DNA from: Marinoscillum sp. MHG1-6
GTDB taxonomy: Bacteria > Bacteroidota > Bacteroidia > Cytophagales > Cyclobacteriaceae
Assembly: GCF_024714475.1 (NCBI RefSeq)
Contig: NZ_JAMZMI010000001.1
Location: 682,001-746,000, forward strand
Length of the DNA: 64,000 nt
Direction of reading: 5' to 3'
The notes below the pieces were generated by a model. The model did no database searches. It was not told where the DNA came from and saw only the letters and a program-made list of their open reading frames with translations. Positions 45,696 through 54,609 of this stretch are shown piece after piece; the stretch's first letter is position 1, and every line of letters starts with the position of its first letter. The position numbers and the translations under genes are program-made.

Positions 45696-45738
45696 TTTCA
45701 TTCTGATGTAGTTCTTATCCGATCAAAGGACTGTTAGA

Positions 45739-46785
45739 TTAATAGCTCGTCTCATCTAATTTCACTTTTCCCCGAAAAGTGCGGTAAACAAAAATGGTGT
45801 AACCGATAACCAGAGGAGTTCCTATAGCGGCTATGGTGAGCATAATGCTCAACGATTTCTCTGATGCGGCGGCATTATAGATATCTATGTTATATGCCGG
45901 GTCGATAGTTGAAAGTAATAGCACAGGGTATAGCTCAATGGCTACTATGATCAGCAGAAAGCTCATTGTCACGGAGGAAAACAGGAATGCTTCTTTGTAT
46001 TTCTTCTTCTTTGCTAATCTGGGTATGTTGGCGATACTCAAGAATGCCAGCAAGGGTACTCCGAACATTACTGGGTTTTGAGAGAAGGTATCTGAAAGGT
46101 GGGGAATGTAGATTAACGTATATAAGGTGGTGATCCCGAACGAAACCATAAAGAAGATCATGCCTTTTTTCAATAAGAATATGAGTTTGACAAATAACCT
46201 CCCCTCAGTTTTAAGCAGCAGATAGATGGCACCATGAACCATAAAGAGTGCCAGGGTAGTGATACCTACCATTAAGGCATAAGGATTGAGAAATTCAAAA
46301 AGAGCACCACCCTGATATTCGAAATTGTCTCCAATGGCAATGCCTTGAAGTACATTCCCCAGAACGATACCCAATAGAATGGAAAGAACGATACTTGATG
46401 TGCTATAAGCGATGTCCCAGGATTTTCTCCACCATTTCATGGTTTCCTTACTCCTAAATTCTATAGAGACAGCTCTAAAAATGATAAAGAGTAAGAAAAG
46501 CATAAACGGAATATACATGGCGGAAAACAATGAAGCGTAGAGTACCGGGAATCCGGCGAACAAAGCGCCACCACCAATTACCAGCCAGACTTCATTACCA
46601 TCCCATACGGGACCAATAGCATTTAAGGCAATTCGGCGGCTTTCTTCTTTCTTAAAAAAAAGGTGCCATGCTCCGGCCCCGAAGTCAAACCCATCCAGAA
46701 TGACATATCCGGAGAATAATGCTCCAACAACCAGGTACCAAAGTGTCGGATAATCCAAGCCTAAAAATGTCTGCATGTCCTCCAT
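45739..46785 (-). CDS. cydB: Cytochrome bd oxidase subunit II
   Basis: 348 residues from ATG 46785. Nine hydrophobic segments and the GYVILDGFDFGAGAWHLFF start and GPVWDGNEVWLVIGGGALFAGFPVLYA segment are diagnostic of CydB. It partners CydA in the quinol oxidase of the inner membrane. A TTG overlapping the cydA stop (46789-46791) is an alternative start. No cydX-size gene or cydDC genes were seen next to it. Confidence 0.97.
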   Translation of the reverse strand: MEDMQTFLGLDYPTLWYLVVGALFSGYVILDGFDFGAGAWHLFFKKEESRRIALNAIGPVWDGNEVWLVIGGGALFAGFPVLYASLFSAMYIPFMLFLLFIIFRAVSIEFRSKETMKWWRKSWDIAYSTSSIVLSILLGIVLGNVLQGIAIGDNFEYQGGALFEFLNPYALMVGITTLALFMVHGAIYLLLKTEGRLFVKLIFLLKKGMIFFMVSFGITTLYTLIYIPHLSDTFSQNPVMFGVPLLAFLSIANIPRLAKKKKYKEAFLFSSVTMSFLLIIVAIELYPVLLLSTIDPAYNIDIYNAAASEKSLSIMLTIAAIGTPLVIGYTIFVYRTFRGKVKLDETSY

Positions 46786-46787
46786 AA

Positions 46788-48161
46788 TCAATTAAAAATT
46801 TGAGCAATGTCCTGCTGCATGGGATGGCTTTCAATATCACTTTCGTCATATGGGCCATGTTTGATTTTCTTATTTAGCAGGTAGATGAATAGGGCAAAAA
46901 GCAATAAGTAAACAAGAAAAAACATGATCAGCGAGAACCATACCTGATTGGCCGTAACGCTCGCAGAGAGTGCATCCGATGTGCGCAGCAATCCATATAC
47001 GACCCATGGCTGTCGGCCCATTTCTGCAGCAAACCAACCAGCCTGATTAGCTATTTGCGGGAGCAAAGTGGCAAACACAAAAACGACCAGTAACCACTTC
47101 TGATTGAAAAGCGTCCCTCTCCACCAAAAGAAGACGCCGAGGAGGCTCAGGGCAATGAGACTCATTCCAATAGCCACCATGAGATGGTAAAACTGAAATA
47201 CCGCGTTCACTTGTGATGGGCGCTCATTTTCGGGGAAAGCGTTTAGTCCGGTGACAGGCTCTTCAAAGTTTTGATGTAATAAATAGGATAAACCTCCAGG
47301 AACCTTAATTCCGGTTACCTTTTGGCTTTCCTTATCTACCCAGCCAAATAGGTACATGTCGGCAGGCGCAGACTTTTCAAAATGTCCTTCCAAAGCGGCC
47401 AGTTTAGGGGGTTGATTTTTGGCCACGCCATCTGCGGACTTATGTCCGGTAAAAAGCTGCCCGAGTGAGAACACCGTGGCAACGATCAATGCAATCCGAA
47501 AGGCTTTCCTGGAAATGTCTGTATAGCGCCCCTTGATGAGATAATAGGCATGTACACTCAGCACCAAAAATGCACCTGATAGAAACGCACCCAGCCAAAC
47601 GTGAGAGAGCCGTTCCATGCTGGAAGGATTGAAGACCATGGCCCAAAAATCCGTAATCTCTGCCCTGGCATTCATGCCTTCTCCTACGATGTGATATCCG
47701 GACGGAGTTTGCTGCCAGCTATTGGCAATGACAATCCAAACTGCTGAAAACATTGAGCCAAAGAATACGCCACAGGTGGCCACCAAATGTACCCAGGGCT
47801 TCACCCTGTTCCATCCAAATAGTAATACACCAAGGAACCCGCTTTCCAGAGCAAAGGCAAAAATCCCTTCGGCTGCCAGGGCGCTTCCAAAAATGTCGCC
47901 AACATATTTTGAATAAGTTGCCCAGTTGGTTCCGAACTCAAACTCCATGACGATTCCTGTGGCCACCCCAATACCGAAGGTCAATGCAAAAATCTTAGTC
48001 CAGAAACGGGCGAGGATTTCATAGTCCTTGTTGCCTGTTTTTATATAAAGCCCTTCAAATATGACCAGAATCAGTCCAATACCAATACTTAGAGGCGGGT
48101 AGATGTAGTGAAATGCAACAGTAAAAGCAAATTGTATTCGGGAGAGAATTTCTACATCCAT
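46788..48161 (-). CDS. cydA: Cytochrome bd oxidase subunit I
   Basis: 457 residues. The heme ligand His18 (FHYIYPPLSIG) is present and the quinol-site residues lie in GHKSADGVAKNQPPKLAALEG near 245-265. The Q-loop after it is short, as in the short-Q-loop subclass common outside proteobacteria. Reduces O2 to water with quinol electrons, with high O2 affinity. Forms a two-gene unit with cydB. Confidence 0.97.
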   Translation of the reverse strand: MDVEILSRIQFAFTVAFHYIYPPLSIGIGLILVIFEGLYIKTGNKDYEILARFWTKIFALTFGIGVATGIVMEFEFGTNWATYSKYVGDIFGSALAAEGIFAFALESGFLGVLLFGWNRVKPWVHLVATCGVFFGSMFSAVWIVIANSWQQTPSGYHIVGEGMNARAEITDFWAMVFNPSSMERLSHVWLGAFLSGAFLVLSVHAYYLIKGRYTDISRKAFRIALIVATVFSLGQLFTGHKSADGVAKNQPPKLAALEGHFEKSAPADMYLFGWVDKESQKVTGIKVPGGLSYLLHQNFEEPVTGLNAFPENERPSQVNAVFQFYHLMVAIGMSLIALSLLGVFFWWRGTLFNQKWLLVVFVFATLLPQIANQAGWFAAEMGRQPWVVYGLLRTSDALSASVTANQVWFSLIMFFLVYLLLFALFIYLLNKKIKHGPYDESDIESHPMQQDIAQIFN

Positions 48162-48317
48162 AGCCTGTTATTTTGCAGATGCTAAGGTACTATCTCAGTG
48201 ATTTTCAGCCGAATGAAAACAGGCTTTTTTCTGACTTTTTAGGATATGTTGACAGTATATTTTTCCTGATTGTTATATCTATAGAGAGGAGGGTAAAGGG
48301 GAATAGAAAATGAATGT

Positions 48318-48938
48318 TTAGTGAAAGAAGGAAACTTCCAGTTTTCTTGTGGCTTCTTTAATTTTTTGAATTTTTGAAAGGACATACTCAGTAGACATGG
48401 ATGGATCACTGGTAATGTCATTCATTTCAGAATAGATCATGACCTCACTTTCTCTTCGATCTCCTTCAGACATCTGCAGTGCGGTTTTGACGTGTTCCTT
48501 AGCGAAATCAATGGCTTTATGCGCTTTCGAAAGTTCCTCTGCTTTGACAAGTTCTTCTGCGGTAATGATTTGCATGTAGGTAAGGGCCAGCAATACTTCT
48601 ATGCAGGGGGTGGTGAGTTGTTCAACACTGTCCACTTTGTCCGGAAGTAGATTGTATACCAATTTTAGATCTTTGAGAGAAGGGCTGAGCAGATCATTGG
48701 TTTCTGTATCAGCTTCCGCCCTGATTTTTTCAAGTGATATGATACCCAATGCGAGTTCACCCTTACTTCGTTCGAGTTCTGCATCCTTAAAGTACAATTT
48801 AGAATTCTTCAGATAGTAATCTGGTTCCAGAGCGTCATGGGTGAGTGTAATAGGGTGAATGGTCTCCAAAATATAGGTTACGCCACTCATTGCGCCTATT
48901 ATTAAAAGGATAATCCCGATATGGCCAATAGTTTTCAT
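48318..48938 (-). CDS. Exported helical protein of unknown function
   Basis: 206 residues. One N-terminal hydrophobic helix (IGIILLIIGAMSGVTYILE) probably anchors it; the remainder is alpha-helical and charged (DAELERSKGELALG, AEELVKAEELSKAHKAIDFAKEHVKTAL). It reminds me of YfdX-type helical periplasmic proteins, but I cannot support that. Upstream of cydA on the same strand with 156 bases between, so probably a separate transcript. Confidence 0.6.
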   Translation of the reverse strand: MKTIGHIGIILLIIGAMSGVTYILETIHPITLTHDALEPDYYLKNSKLYFKDAELERSKGELALGIISLEKIRAEADTETNDLLSPSLKDLKLVYNLLPDKVDSVEQLTTPCIEVLLALTYMQIITAEELVKAEELSKAHKAIDFAKEHVKTALQMSEGDRRESEVMIYSEMNDITSDPSMSTEYVLSKIQKIKEATRKLEVSFFH

Positions 48939-49113
48939 GATTTAAAAAGCTAAGATTCTAACTCAATTGAAAACACATCTATAAGATAATAAATTTTAAT
49001 TTCATTGGTCAAAACGGCCACTATAAGGGCGTTTCTACGACGATTTGAAGGTTAATCTTAGACGAAGTCCAGATTTTTTTTAAAAAAATATTCACTTCAA
49101 TGAAACAATATAT

Positions 49114-49140
49114 ATGTATGTACAGTTAATGTATGTACAT
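49114..49140. promoter_or_regulatory. Direct repeat operator candidate before the YceI gene
   Basis: ATGTATGTACA occurs twice, at 49114-49124 and 49129-49139, with a period of 15 bases, 30 bases upstream of the YceI ATG. Each half contains the palindrome TGTACA. YceI genes of this phylum are often controlled by MarR-type regulators; no such gene is in the window. Confidence 0.4.
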
Positions 49141-49169
49141 ATTAATATTAGAGATTTAAAAAAAGAGAT

Positions 49170-49706
49170 ATGGAAACGCTTACAACAACAAAATGGGCAA
49201 TAGACAGCACTCATAGTGAAGTGCAGTTTAAGGTGAAACACCTGGTTATTTCAACGGTTACCGGGGCTTTTAAGGAATTTGAAGGCGAATTAGAGGCAGA
49301 ATCAGAAGATTTTGATGGAGCAAAGGCCAGGTTTAAACTCAATACGGCAAGTGTGGATACCAATGTTGCGGATAGAGATGCACACCTTAAAAGTACAGAT
49401 TTCTTTGATGCCGAAAATTTTCCTCAAATTTCGTTTGAGGGACACCTAAATAAAGTTGGAGAGGATAGCTACAAGCTTACAGGTCCGTTGACCATTAAGG
49501 ATACTTCAAGGGAGATTTCCTTGAATGTGGAATTAGGAGGTACAACCGTAGACGGTTATGGACAAACCAAGGCCGGATTTGAAATCAATGGAGTGATCAA
49601 TAGAAAGGAATTTGGGTTGACATGGAGTATGCTGACCGAGGCAGGCGGTGTAGTTGTTGGAGATGAGGTCAAACTTCAGCTCAATGTGCAGTTGGTAAAA
49701 TCATAA
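49170..49706 (+). CDS. YceI family protein
   Basis: 178 residues, no signal peptide (cytoplasmic form). Lipocalin-like isoprenoid-binding fold: WAIDSTHSEVQFKVKHLVISTVTGAFKEFEG near 9-40, DVDTNVADRDAHLKSTDFFDAENFP, and the GxxxRKEFGLTW motif near 152. YceI binds polyprenyl or other lipids; its cellular role in cytoplasmic forms is unclear. A terminator follows. Confidence 0.95.
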   Translation: METLTTTKWAIDSTHSEVQFKVKHLVISTVTGAFKEFEGELEAESEDFDGAKARFKLNTASVDTNVADRDAHLKSTDFFDAENFPQISFEGHLNKVGEDSYKLTGPLTIKDTSREISLNVELGGTTVDGYGQTKAGFEINGVINRKEFGLTWSMLTEAGGVVVGDEVKLQLNVQLVKS

Positions 49707-49730
49707 ATTTTGGTGATTCATTAGGCGGTT

Positions 49731-49762
49731 AAGCACCCGGAAATTTTTCTGGGTGCTTTTTT
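49731..49762 (+). terminator. Intrinsic terminator after the YceI gene
   Basis: AAGCACCC at 49731-49738 pairs with GGGTGCTT at 49751-49758, extended by further pairs into the loop, and followed by TTTTTTC. Confidence 0.8.
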
Positions 49763-49770
49763 CATTTCTG

Positions 49771-50121
49771 CTATTCGCGTATTTCCCAATTAATATAATA
49801 GCTCGCCCTTTCTGCCCCTTCTTCATCCCGAACTAACAGTTCCGTAAAACGTCCCGGATCGAGACTGGTTATTTCCAACTGAAAAACGCCCAGATGATCA
49901 TCCTTTGAGGTTAGATCGTATTCCCAAAGATCGAGTTTTAAGGTGCCGGTTCGCTCAATTTTTATGCTTAGCCCGATATGCAAAGTTTCATCGGTATCTA
50001 TCTGTTGATATTTTCCCTTTTGTGGCCATATTTTCTTATCCCTGAATTTCAGATAGATTTCGTCTTTATCAGATTCTTCAGGCACCTCACACACAATTGA
50101 AGATAATTTTAGAGTAGGCAT
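49771..50121 (-). CDS. Small beta-rich protein, possibly C2-like
   Basis: 116 residues, no signal peptide. The alternating hydrophobic pattern and a motif LKLDLWEYDLTSKDDHLGVFQLEI resemble the C2-type calcium/phospholipid fold (strand, then D-rich loop), but key Asp spacing cannot be checked by eye. Not in an obvious operon; no known function. Confidence 0.55.
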   Translation of the reverse strand: MPTLKLSSIVCEVPEESDKDEIYLKFRDKKIWPQKGKYQQIDTDETLHIGLSIKIERTGTLKLDLWEYDLTSKDDHLGVFQLEITSLDPGRFTELLVRDEEGAERASYYINWEIRE

Positions 50122-50232
50122 AGGACGGTCAAATAGTATAGGGATAAAAAATTTAATAAATCTATTAATAAATTAAGGAAAAGGGCAATTCAAAAATGAC
50201 CTTCCAGGCTTGTATAGCTTTTTTGATCAATT

Positions 50233-51072
50233 TCATTCAGCAATAATCTGCCCATAAGCAGAAGGTTTTAACTCCTCCAGGTGTAGGTCGTCAATAGCTT
50301 GTACGGCTCGTTTATTAAGTCTTTCGAAAAGGGCATACTGTTCTACCACTTCTTTAAATTTTTGGTTTTCACCATTGAGAAGTAAGTAGTAGAACTGGAT
50401 TACAACCTCTTGTTCTGTCAGGTGGGGTTTTATGATATTGACATAAAAAGAAGGATCCAAGCTCTTATCATGCACTAAAAAAAGGAGGGCTTTGTAGCTT
50501 TCTATGTAGTGTGAGAGGGTGTTTCTATAACTATCGAATACATGCCTGAAACTGGTCTCGAAGGTTTGGGTGTCTAGAGTTTGGGAACTCCCATCAGTCT
50601 TTCTTTTTTTCCTGGTATCTGCAACCATTTTCTTAAAATCCGCATACATCTTGTCGAATCCGTTACCACCATCCTGAACCTCAATTCGTTTTGCGGCAGC
50701 CAAATGAAAATCCAATAATTGAAAGAAAGTATTTTCAAATTGCTGAATCTCAATGGTTCTGGACTGACTGGCAAGGATATGCCGTGTTTCCAGTAGTTCC
50801 TCACGCTGTAACTCCAGTTCCTTGCGCTGGTAAATCAACGCCAGGTAAAAAAGGATGATTCCAGCCAGGGACCAAATAGAACCAACCGCCCCTCCAAAAA
50901 ATTCACCCAACATACTAAGCGTATCAAGGTCACTCTCAACAGTGAGGTCCAGATCTTTAACATTGGTGAATACAAAATAAATCAGACCGAAGCCTGAAAG
51001 GATAGCGAAGGCAGCGGCTGCGCCAAGAAATTTAACAAAAAATGGTTTGAATGGAGATCTTGCTGATGGCAT
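50233..51072 (-). CDS. Putative AbiC-like membrane protein (putAbiC family)
   Basis: 279 residues. Two membrane helices (17-37 and 62-82, the second preceded by GEFFGG), then a coiled coil (YQRKELELQREELLETRHILASQ, 81-103) and the QQFENTFFQLL motif at 110-120, then a helical C-terminal domain. This layout is that of the putative phage abortive-infection (putAbiC) family. Abi proteins sense infection and stop growth, but most putAbiC members are untested. Alone on its strand, with AT-rich flanks; no phage genes near it. Confidence 0.72.
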   Translation of the reverse strand: MPSARSPFKPFFVKFLGAAAAFAILSGFGLIYFVFTNVKDLDLTVESDLDTLSMLGEFFGGAVGSIWSLAGIILFYLALIYQRKELELQREELLETRHILASQSRTIEIQQFENTFFQLLDFHLAAAKRIEVQDGGNGFDKMYADFKKMVADTRKKRKTDGSSQTLDTQTFETSFRHVFDSYRNTLSHYIESYKALLFLVHDKSLDPSFYVNIIKPHLTEQEVVIQFYYLLLNGENQKFKEVVEQYALFERLNKRAVQAIDDLHLEELKPSAYGQIIAE

Positions 51073-51220
51073 ATATAAAAGCGGAATTCAGGTTGATGTA
51101 CTAATTACTAAGATAGATACAATTTTCAGCTCATCTTGTTATTCTGGTGAAGAATACCCGTTAAAGGGGCTTAATCCTCCGGTGATAAACAAACATATCC
51201 GTGTTTGGAATGCTTAATTA

Positions 51221-52264
51221 CTAAAATGAGATTACTTTTTTGTGCTCCGCACTTTCAAAGGCGGCATCAATTATTTTCATCACATTGACACCATCCTGAG
51301 CAGTTACCGGTTCCGGCTCTCCGTTGGCTATGGCCTGATATACACCTTCATAATAATCTTTATAGTTACCGGTATGCGTTGGAATGTTTTTTCTAATAAC
51401 CTTTCCTTCGATTTCCGTGTGTAGCAATCCTTCTTCTACTACTGGTTCGATACCATAATCGTCATCGTCAGGCTTTTTGTTCAGTTTTAGCTGATCTTCC
51501 TGTACATCACCTCTGGATTTCAGAAAGCTGCCTTTTGTGCCATGCAGGATGTATGAGGGCCCCATCTCTCGAAAGAAATAGCCCCCTTTGATATGCACTC
51601 TGAAAGCATCATATTTTAACAAAATATCAAAATAATCATCCACTTCTGAATCCTTTCTGGTGATCGCGATATCGGCAAACACGGACTTAGGCATGCCAAA
51701 AAGATCGAGTGCCTGATCTATCACATGAGGGCCGAGATCTTTCATAATACCGGCTCCTGGGCTGGGCTTTTCTTTGTGGGTCTTTGGGCTGAGATTGGGG
51801 TTATACCGAAGAAATCCGATAGTTGCTTCAACCACCTCACCAATCATTCCATTTTGGATTACCTCCTTAACAGTTTTAAAGTCGCTATCCCATCTTCGAT
51901 TTTGAAAAACACATAGTTTGAGCCCTTTGCTTTTCGCCAAATCCCTCAATTCTTCTGCCTCCTGGGTAGTTGTAGTAAATGCCTTTTCCACTACGGCGTG
52001 TTTACCCGCTTCCAGTACTTTTTTGGTGTACTCGTAATGGGTATATGTCGGCGTGTTTACAACAACGAGATCCACATTGGGATCATCCAGCACTGCCTCC
52101 TTGCTTTCGTAACTTTTAACTTCAGGATAGAATTCCTGAATCTTTTTTGTGGTTCGCTCCCATGCACCTAACAGCGTGAATCCAGGGTGAAGATGAATAA
52201 ATGGGGCGTGAAAGACATGTCCTGACATACCAAACGACAGTAGTGCGGCATTGATGTTTTTCAT
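51221..52264 (-). CDS. Gfo/Idh/MocA family oxidoreductase
   Basis: 347 residues. N-terminal Rossmann domain (AALLSFGMSGHVFHAPFIHLHPGF) and the EKAFTTTTQEAEEL segment that follows the Gfo EKP motif (Pro is replaced by Ala here, EKA). C-terminal alpha/beta domain with GGYFFREMGPSYILHGTKGSFLK. It resembles YdgJ-type dehydrogenases of sugars or cyclitols. Its ATG overlaps the stop of the truncated hemoglobin gene (ATGA), so they are coupled, though their link in function is unclear. Confidence 0.9.
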   Translation of the reverse strand: MKNINAALLSFGMSGHVFHAPFIHLHPGFTLLGAWERTTKKIQEFYPEVKSYESKEAVLDDPNVDLVVVNTPTYTHYEYTKKVLEAGKHAVVEKAFTTTTQEAEELRDLAKSKGLKLCVFQNRRWDSDFKTVKEVIQNGMIGEVVEATIGFLRYNPNLSPKTHKEKPSPGAGIMKDLGPHVIDQALDLFGMPKSVFADIAITRKDSEVDDYFDILLKYDAFRVHIKGGYFFREMGPSYILHGTKGSFLKSRGDVQEDQLKLNKKPDDDDYGIEPVVEEGLLHTEIEGKVIRKNIPTHTGNYKDYYEGVYQAIANGEPEPVTAQDGVNVMKIIDAAFESAEHKKVISF

Positions 52265-52653
52265 ATTTGTTCAGGGTTTTGGGTCATCAATTTAGCTTGT
52301 ATTATGGTTGCAATAGATAATGCTCTTGTTTTTGCGGTATCTGCATTCTGCCCAATGAATAGCTCGTCCACGGTTGCTTCAAACAGGTTGAGCCAGCGAT
52401 TGAAATGCTTTTCTTTCAATGGGCTTTTGCTGTTGAGGTCTAGATGCGCCTGCATGGGGTTCCCGCGATAAACATTCTTCTGCAAGAGCATCGACTCCCA
52501 AAAGTCGTACATAATTGGAATGTGCTTTTCCCAATCAAGTTTTACAACGTTGTTAAAGAAATGGCCAATAAGCTCATCTGCAATGACTTTTTTGTAAAAC
52601 TCATCTACCATGAGCTGTATATCTGCCCTCGATTGAATATCCTTTTTTGACAT
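52261..52653 (-). CDS. Group III truncated hemoglobin
   Basis: 130 residues. The 2-over-2 globin pattern is visible: VDEFYKKVIADELIGHFF at the start (B helix), WEKHIPIMYDFWESML (E helix region) and HFNRWLNLFEATV near 82-94, with the proximal His in the preceding segment. Group III members bind O2, NO or sulfide; roles vary. Coupled with the ABC half upstream and the oxidoreductase downstream. Confidence 0.9.
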   Translation of the reverse strand: MSKKDIQSRADIQLMVDEFYKKVIADELIGHFFNNVVKLDWEKHIPIMYDFWESMLLQKNVYRGNPMQAHLDLNSKSPLKEKHFNRWLNLFEATVDELFIGQNADTAKTRALSIATIIQAKLMTQNPEQI

Positions 52654-52654
52654 A

Positions 52655-54448
52655 TCAGGCTTCTACTTCTTCAGAATCACTCTGAAGTTGCTTATCGTGC
52701 AGTTCTTTATAAACGCCGCCGGCCTCAAGCAACGATTCGTTGGTGCCCTGCTCGACGATGTAGCCATCATCCAATACGATTACTTTATCTGCCAGTTTTG
52801 CCGAAGAAACCCGGTGACTGATAATAACCGAAGTTCTGCCTTTCATGATACGGGTCATGGCATTCAGGATGGTATTTTCTGTTTTGGTGTCTACTGCAGA
52901 CAAAGCATCATCCAGGATCAGAATTTTTGGTTCTTTGGCAATAGCCCGTGCGATGGAAACCCGTTGTTTTTGTCCGCCCGATAAAGTAATTCCACGCTCA
53001 CCAACCCGCGTCTCAAAGCCATTTGGGAACCTATCAATATTTTCAAGCAGGTCAGCGTCCTCGGCTGCTTTTTTAACGGCCTCCTTTCTCATTCCCTCCT
53101 TGCCAAATGCGATGTTTTCAGCTATTGTGTCAGAAAAGAGGAAGACATCCTGAGGAACGTAGCCAATCTGGCTTCTGATTTTTTGAAGGTTATAAGCCTT
53201 GATGTCTCTTTTGTCTATCGAGATCTCCCCGGAACTTGCATCGTACATGCGGCAGATCAGGTTGGCTATCGTTGATTTTCCGGAGCCTGTGGTGCCAATA
53301 ATGGCAATAGATTCGCCGGGTGCTACTTCAAATGAAATGTTTTTTAAGGCCTGAATACCTGAATCCGGGTAAGTAAAGGAGACATCATTAAACCGAATAT
53401 GCCCATCGACTTCCAATTCCAGATTTTCGGTGGTTTCAATCTCATTTTTCGTTTGAAGAAATTCATTGATCCGCTTTTGCGAAGCCGCAGCTCTTTGAAT
53501 AATACTTGTGATCCACCCCAGTGAAGTCACCGGCCAGGTCAGCATATTGACATAGATAATGAACTCGGCAATGTTACCGGTACTGATTGCTCCGTTAAAC
53601 ACCTCAATTGACCCAATATAAACCGTAACGATCACGCTAAAGCCAATGAGGCCCATGATGAGTGGAAAGAAGAACGCCTGAACCAGTGCCAGTTTCAGAG
53701 ATTTGTCTTTATACTCATCGCTTGCTTTGGCAAACTCATGGTTGATGTCTTCCTCACGGACAAATGCTTTAATGACTCTAATTCCTGAAAAAGCCTCCTG
53801 CACAAATGTGGAAAGGCCGGACAGGCTTTCCTGGATTTCTTCCGATCGTTTATTAATAATGTTATTAACGAAATAAATACTGACCGAAAGAAGGGGTAGC
53901 GGAAGCAAAGAATACAACGTCAGTGTTGGGTTGATATAGATCATATAAGGGATAACCATGGCAAAAAGCGTGGCCAGGTTAATTCCATACATTATTGCAG
54001 GCCCGACATACATTCTTACCCGGCTGACATCCTCAGATATCCGGTTCATTAGGTCCCCCGTATTGTTTCTTCGATAAAAACTCAACGGCAGGGTTTGGTA
54101 ATGATCATAAATCTCATTTTTGAGATCATATTCAATCAGGCGAGACATCACGATGATGGTTTGCCGCATGAAGAACATAAAGACTCCGCGAAGTAGCGCA
54201 GCACATAAAATGACCATTCCGAGGATCAGCACACTCGAAGTAATCATGCTTAAAGACTCTGATTGCAGCTCGAAACCTTCGAAAGATTGAAAAATTTTAA
54301 AATTATTTTGAAGAAGGTCGAAAGAATATCTTACAACCACAGCGGGGATAATGCCAAAGAAATTAGAGATGATTATAAAAATCGCCCCAAGAATCAAATG
54401 CCATTTATACTTTTTAAGGTATTTATTAAGGTGTGTTAAGTCTTTCAC
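52655..54448 (-). CDS. ABC exporter half, MdlA-like, degenerate-site subunit
   Basis: 597 residues: six-helix exporter domain (about 15-330) and an ATP-binding domain. Walker A GTTGSGKST near 387, Q-loop VGYVPQDVFLFSDT, canonical signature LSGGQKQR near 488, Walker B ILILDDALSAVD: the residue after Walker B is Asp in place of the catalytic Glu. Asp here with a full LSGGQ is the mark of the degenerate-site half in heterodimeric exporters (MdlA, TM287). The partner with Glu and LSVGQ is at 42263-44029, 8.6 kb away on the other strand. First gene of the ABC-globin-Gfo unit. Confidence 0.92.
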   Translation of the reverse strand: MKDLTHLNKYLKKYKWHLILGAIFIIISNFFGIIPAVVVRYSFDLLQNNFKIFQSFEGFELQSESLSMITSSVLILGMVILCAALLRGVFMFFMRQTIIVMSRLIEYDLKNEIYDHYQTLPLSFYRRNNTGDLMNRISEDVSRVRMYVGPAIMYGINLATLFAMVIPYMIYINPTLTLYSLLPLPLLSVSIYFVNNIINKRSEEIQESLSGLSTFVQEAFSGIRVIKAFVREEDINHEFAKASDEYKDKSLKLALVQAFFFPLIMGLIGFSVIVTVYIGSIEVFNGAISTGNIAEFIIYVNMLTWPVTSLGWITSIIQRAAASQKRINEFLQTKNEIETTENLELEVDGHIRFNDVSFTYPDSGIQALKNISFEVAPGESIAIIGTTGSGKSTIANLICRMYDASSGEISIDKRDIKAYNLQKIRSQIGYVPQDVFLFSDTIAENIAFGKEGMRKEAVKKAAEDADLLENIDRFPNGFETRVGERGITLSGGQKQRVSIARAIAKEPKILILDDALSAVDTKTENTILNAMTRIMKGRTSVIISHRVSSAKLADKVIVLDDGYIVEQGTNESLLEAGGVYKELHDKQLQSDSEEVEA

Positions 54449-54497
54449 AGAGGTTAAAACGATCTGAGAGTTAAATAGTTATTACTCTATAACCCTC

Positions 54498-54505
54498 TAA
54501 ATTTG
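54498..54505 (+). promoter_or_regulatory. Promoter -7 element before the dehydrogenase gene
   Basis: TAAATTTG fits TAnnTTTG. A matching TTG at -33 is missing. If used, it leaves a leader of about 98 bases before the ATG at 54610. Confidence 0.35.
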
Positions 54506-54609
54506 GGCAAAATGAGAGTCAACTTAAAGATTGCGAACAGCCGTACAGGTGCGACAGGTTCCCGATTGGTCAACTTTCATTGAATTCAAAGGCAAATAAA
54601 CAACACATC

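Noticed and set aside
48162-48232. Inverted repeat AGCCTGTT/AACAGGCT upstream of cydA
   Set aside because: The arms are about 50 bases apart with a weak T run; it is not convincing as a terminator or an operator.
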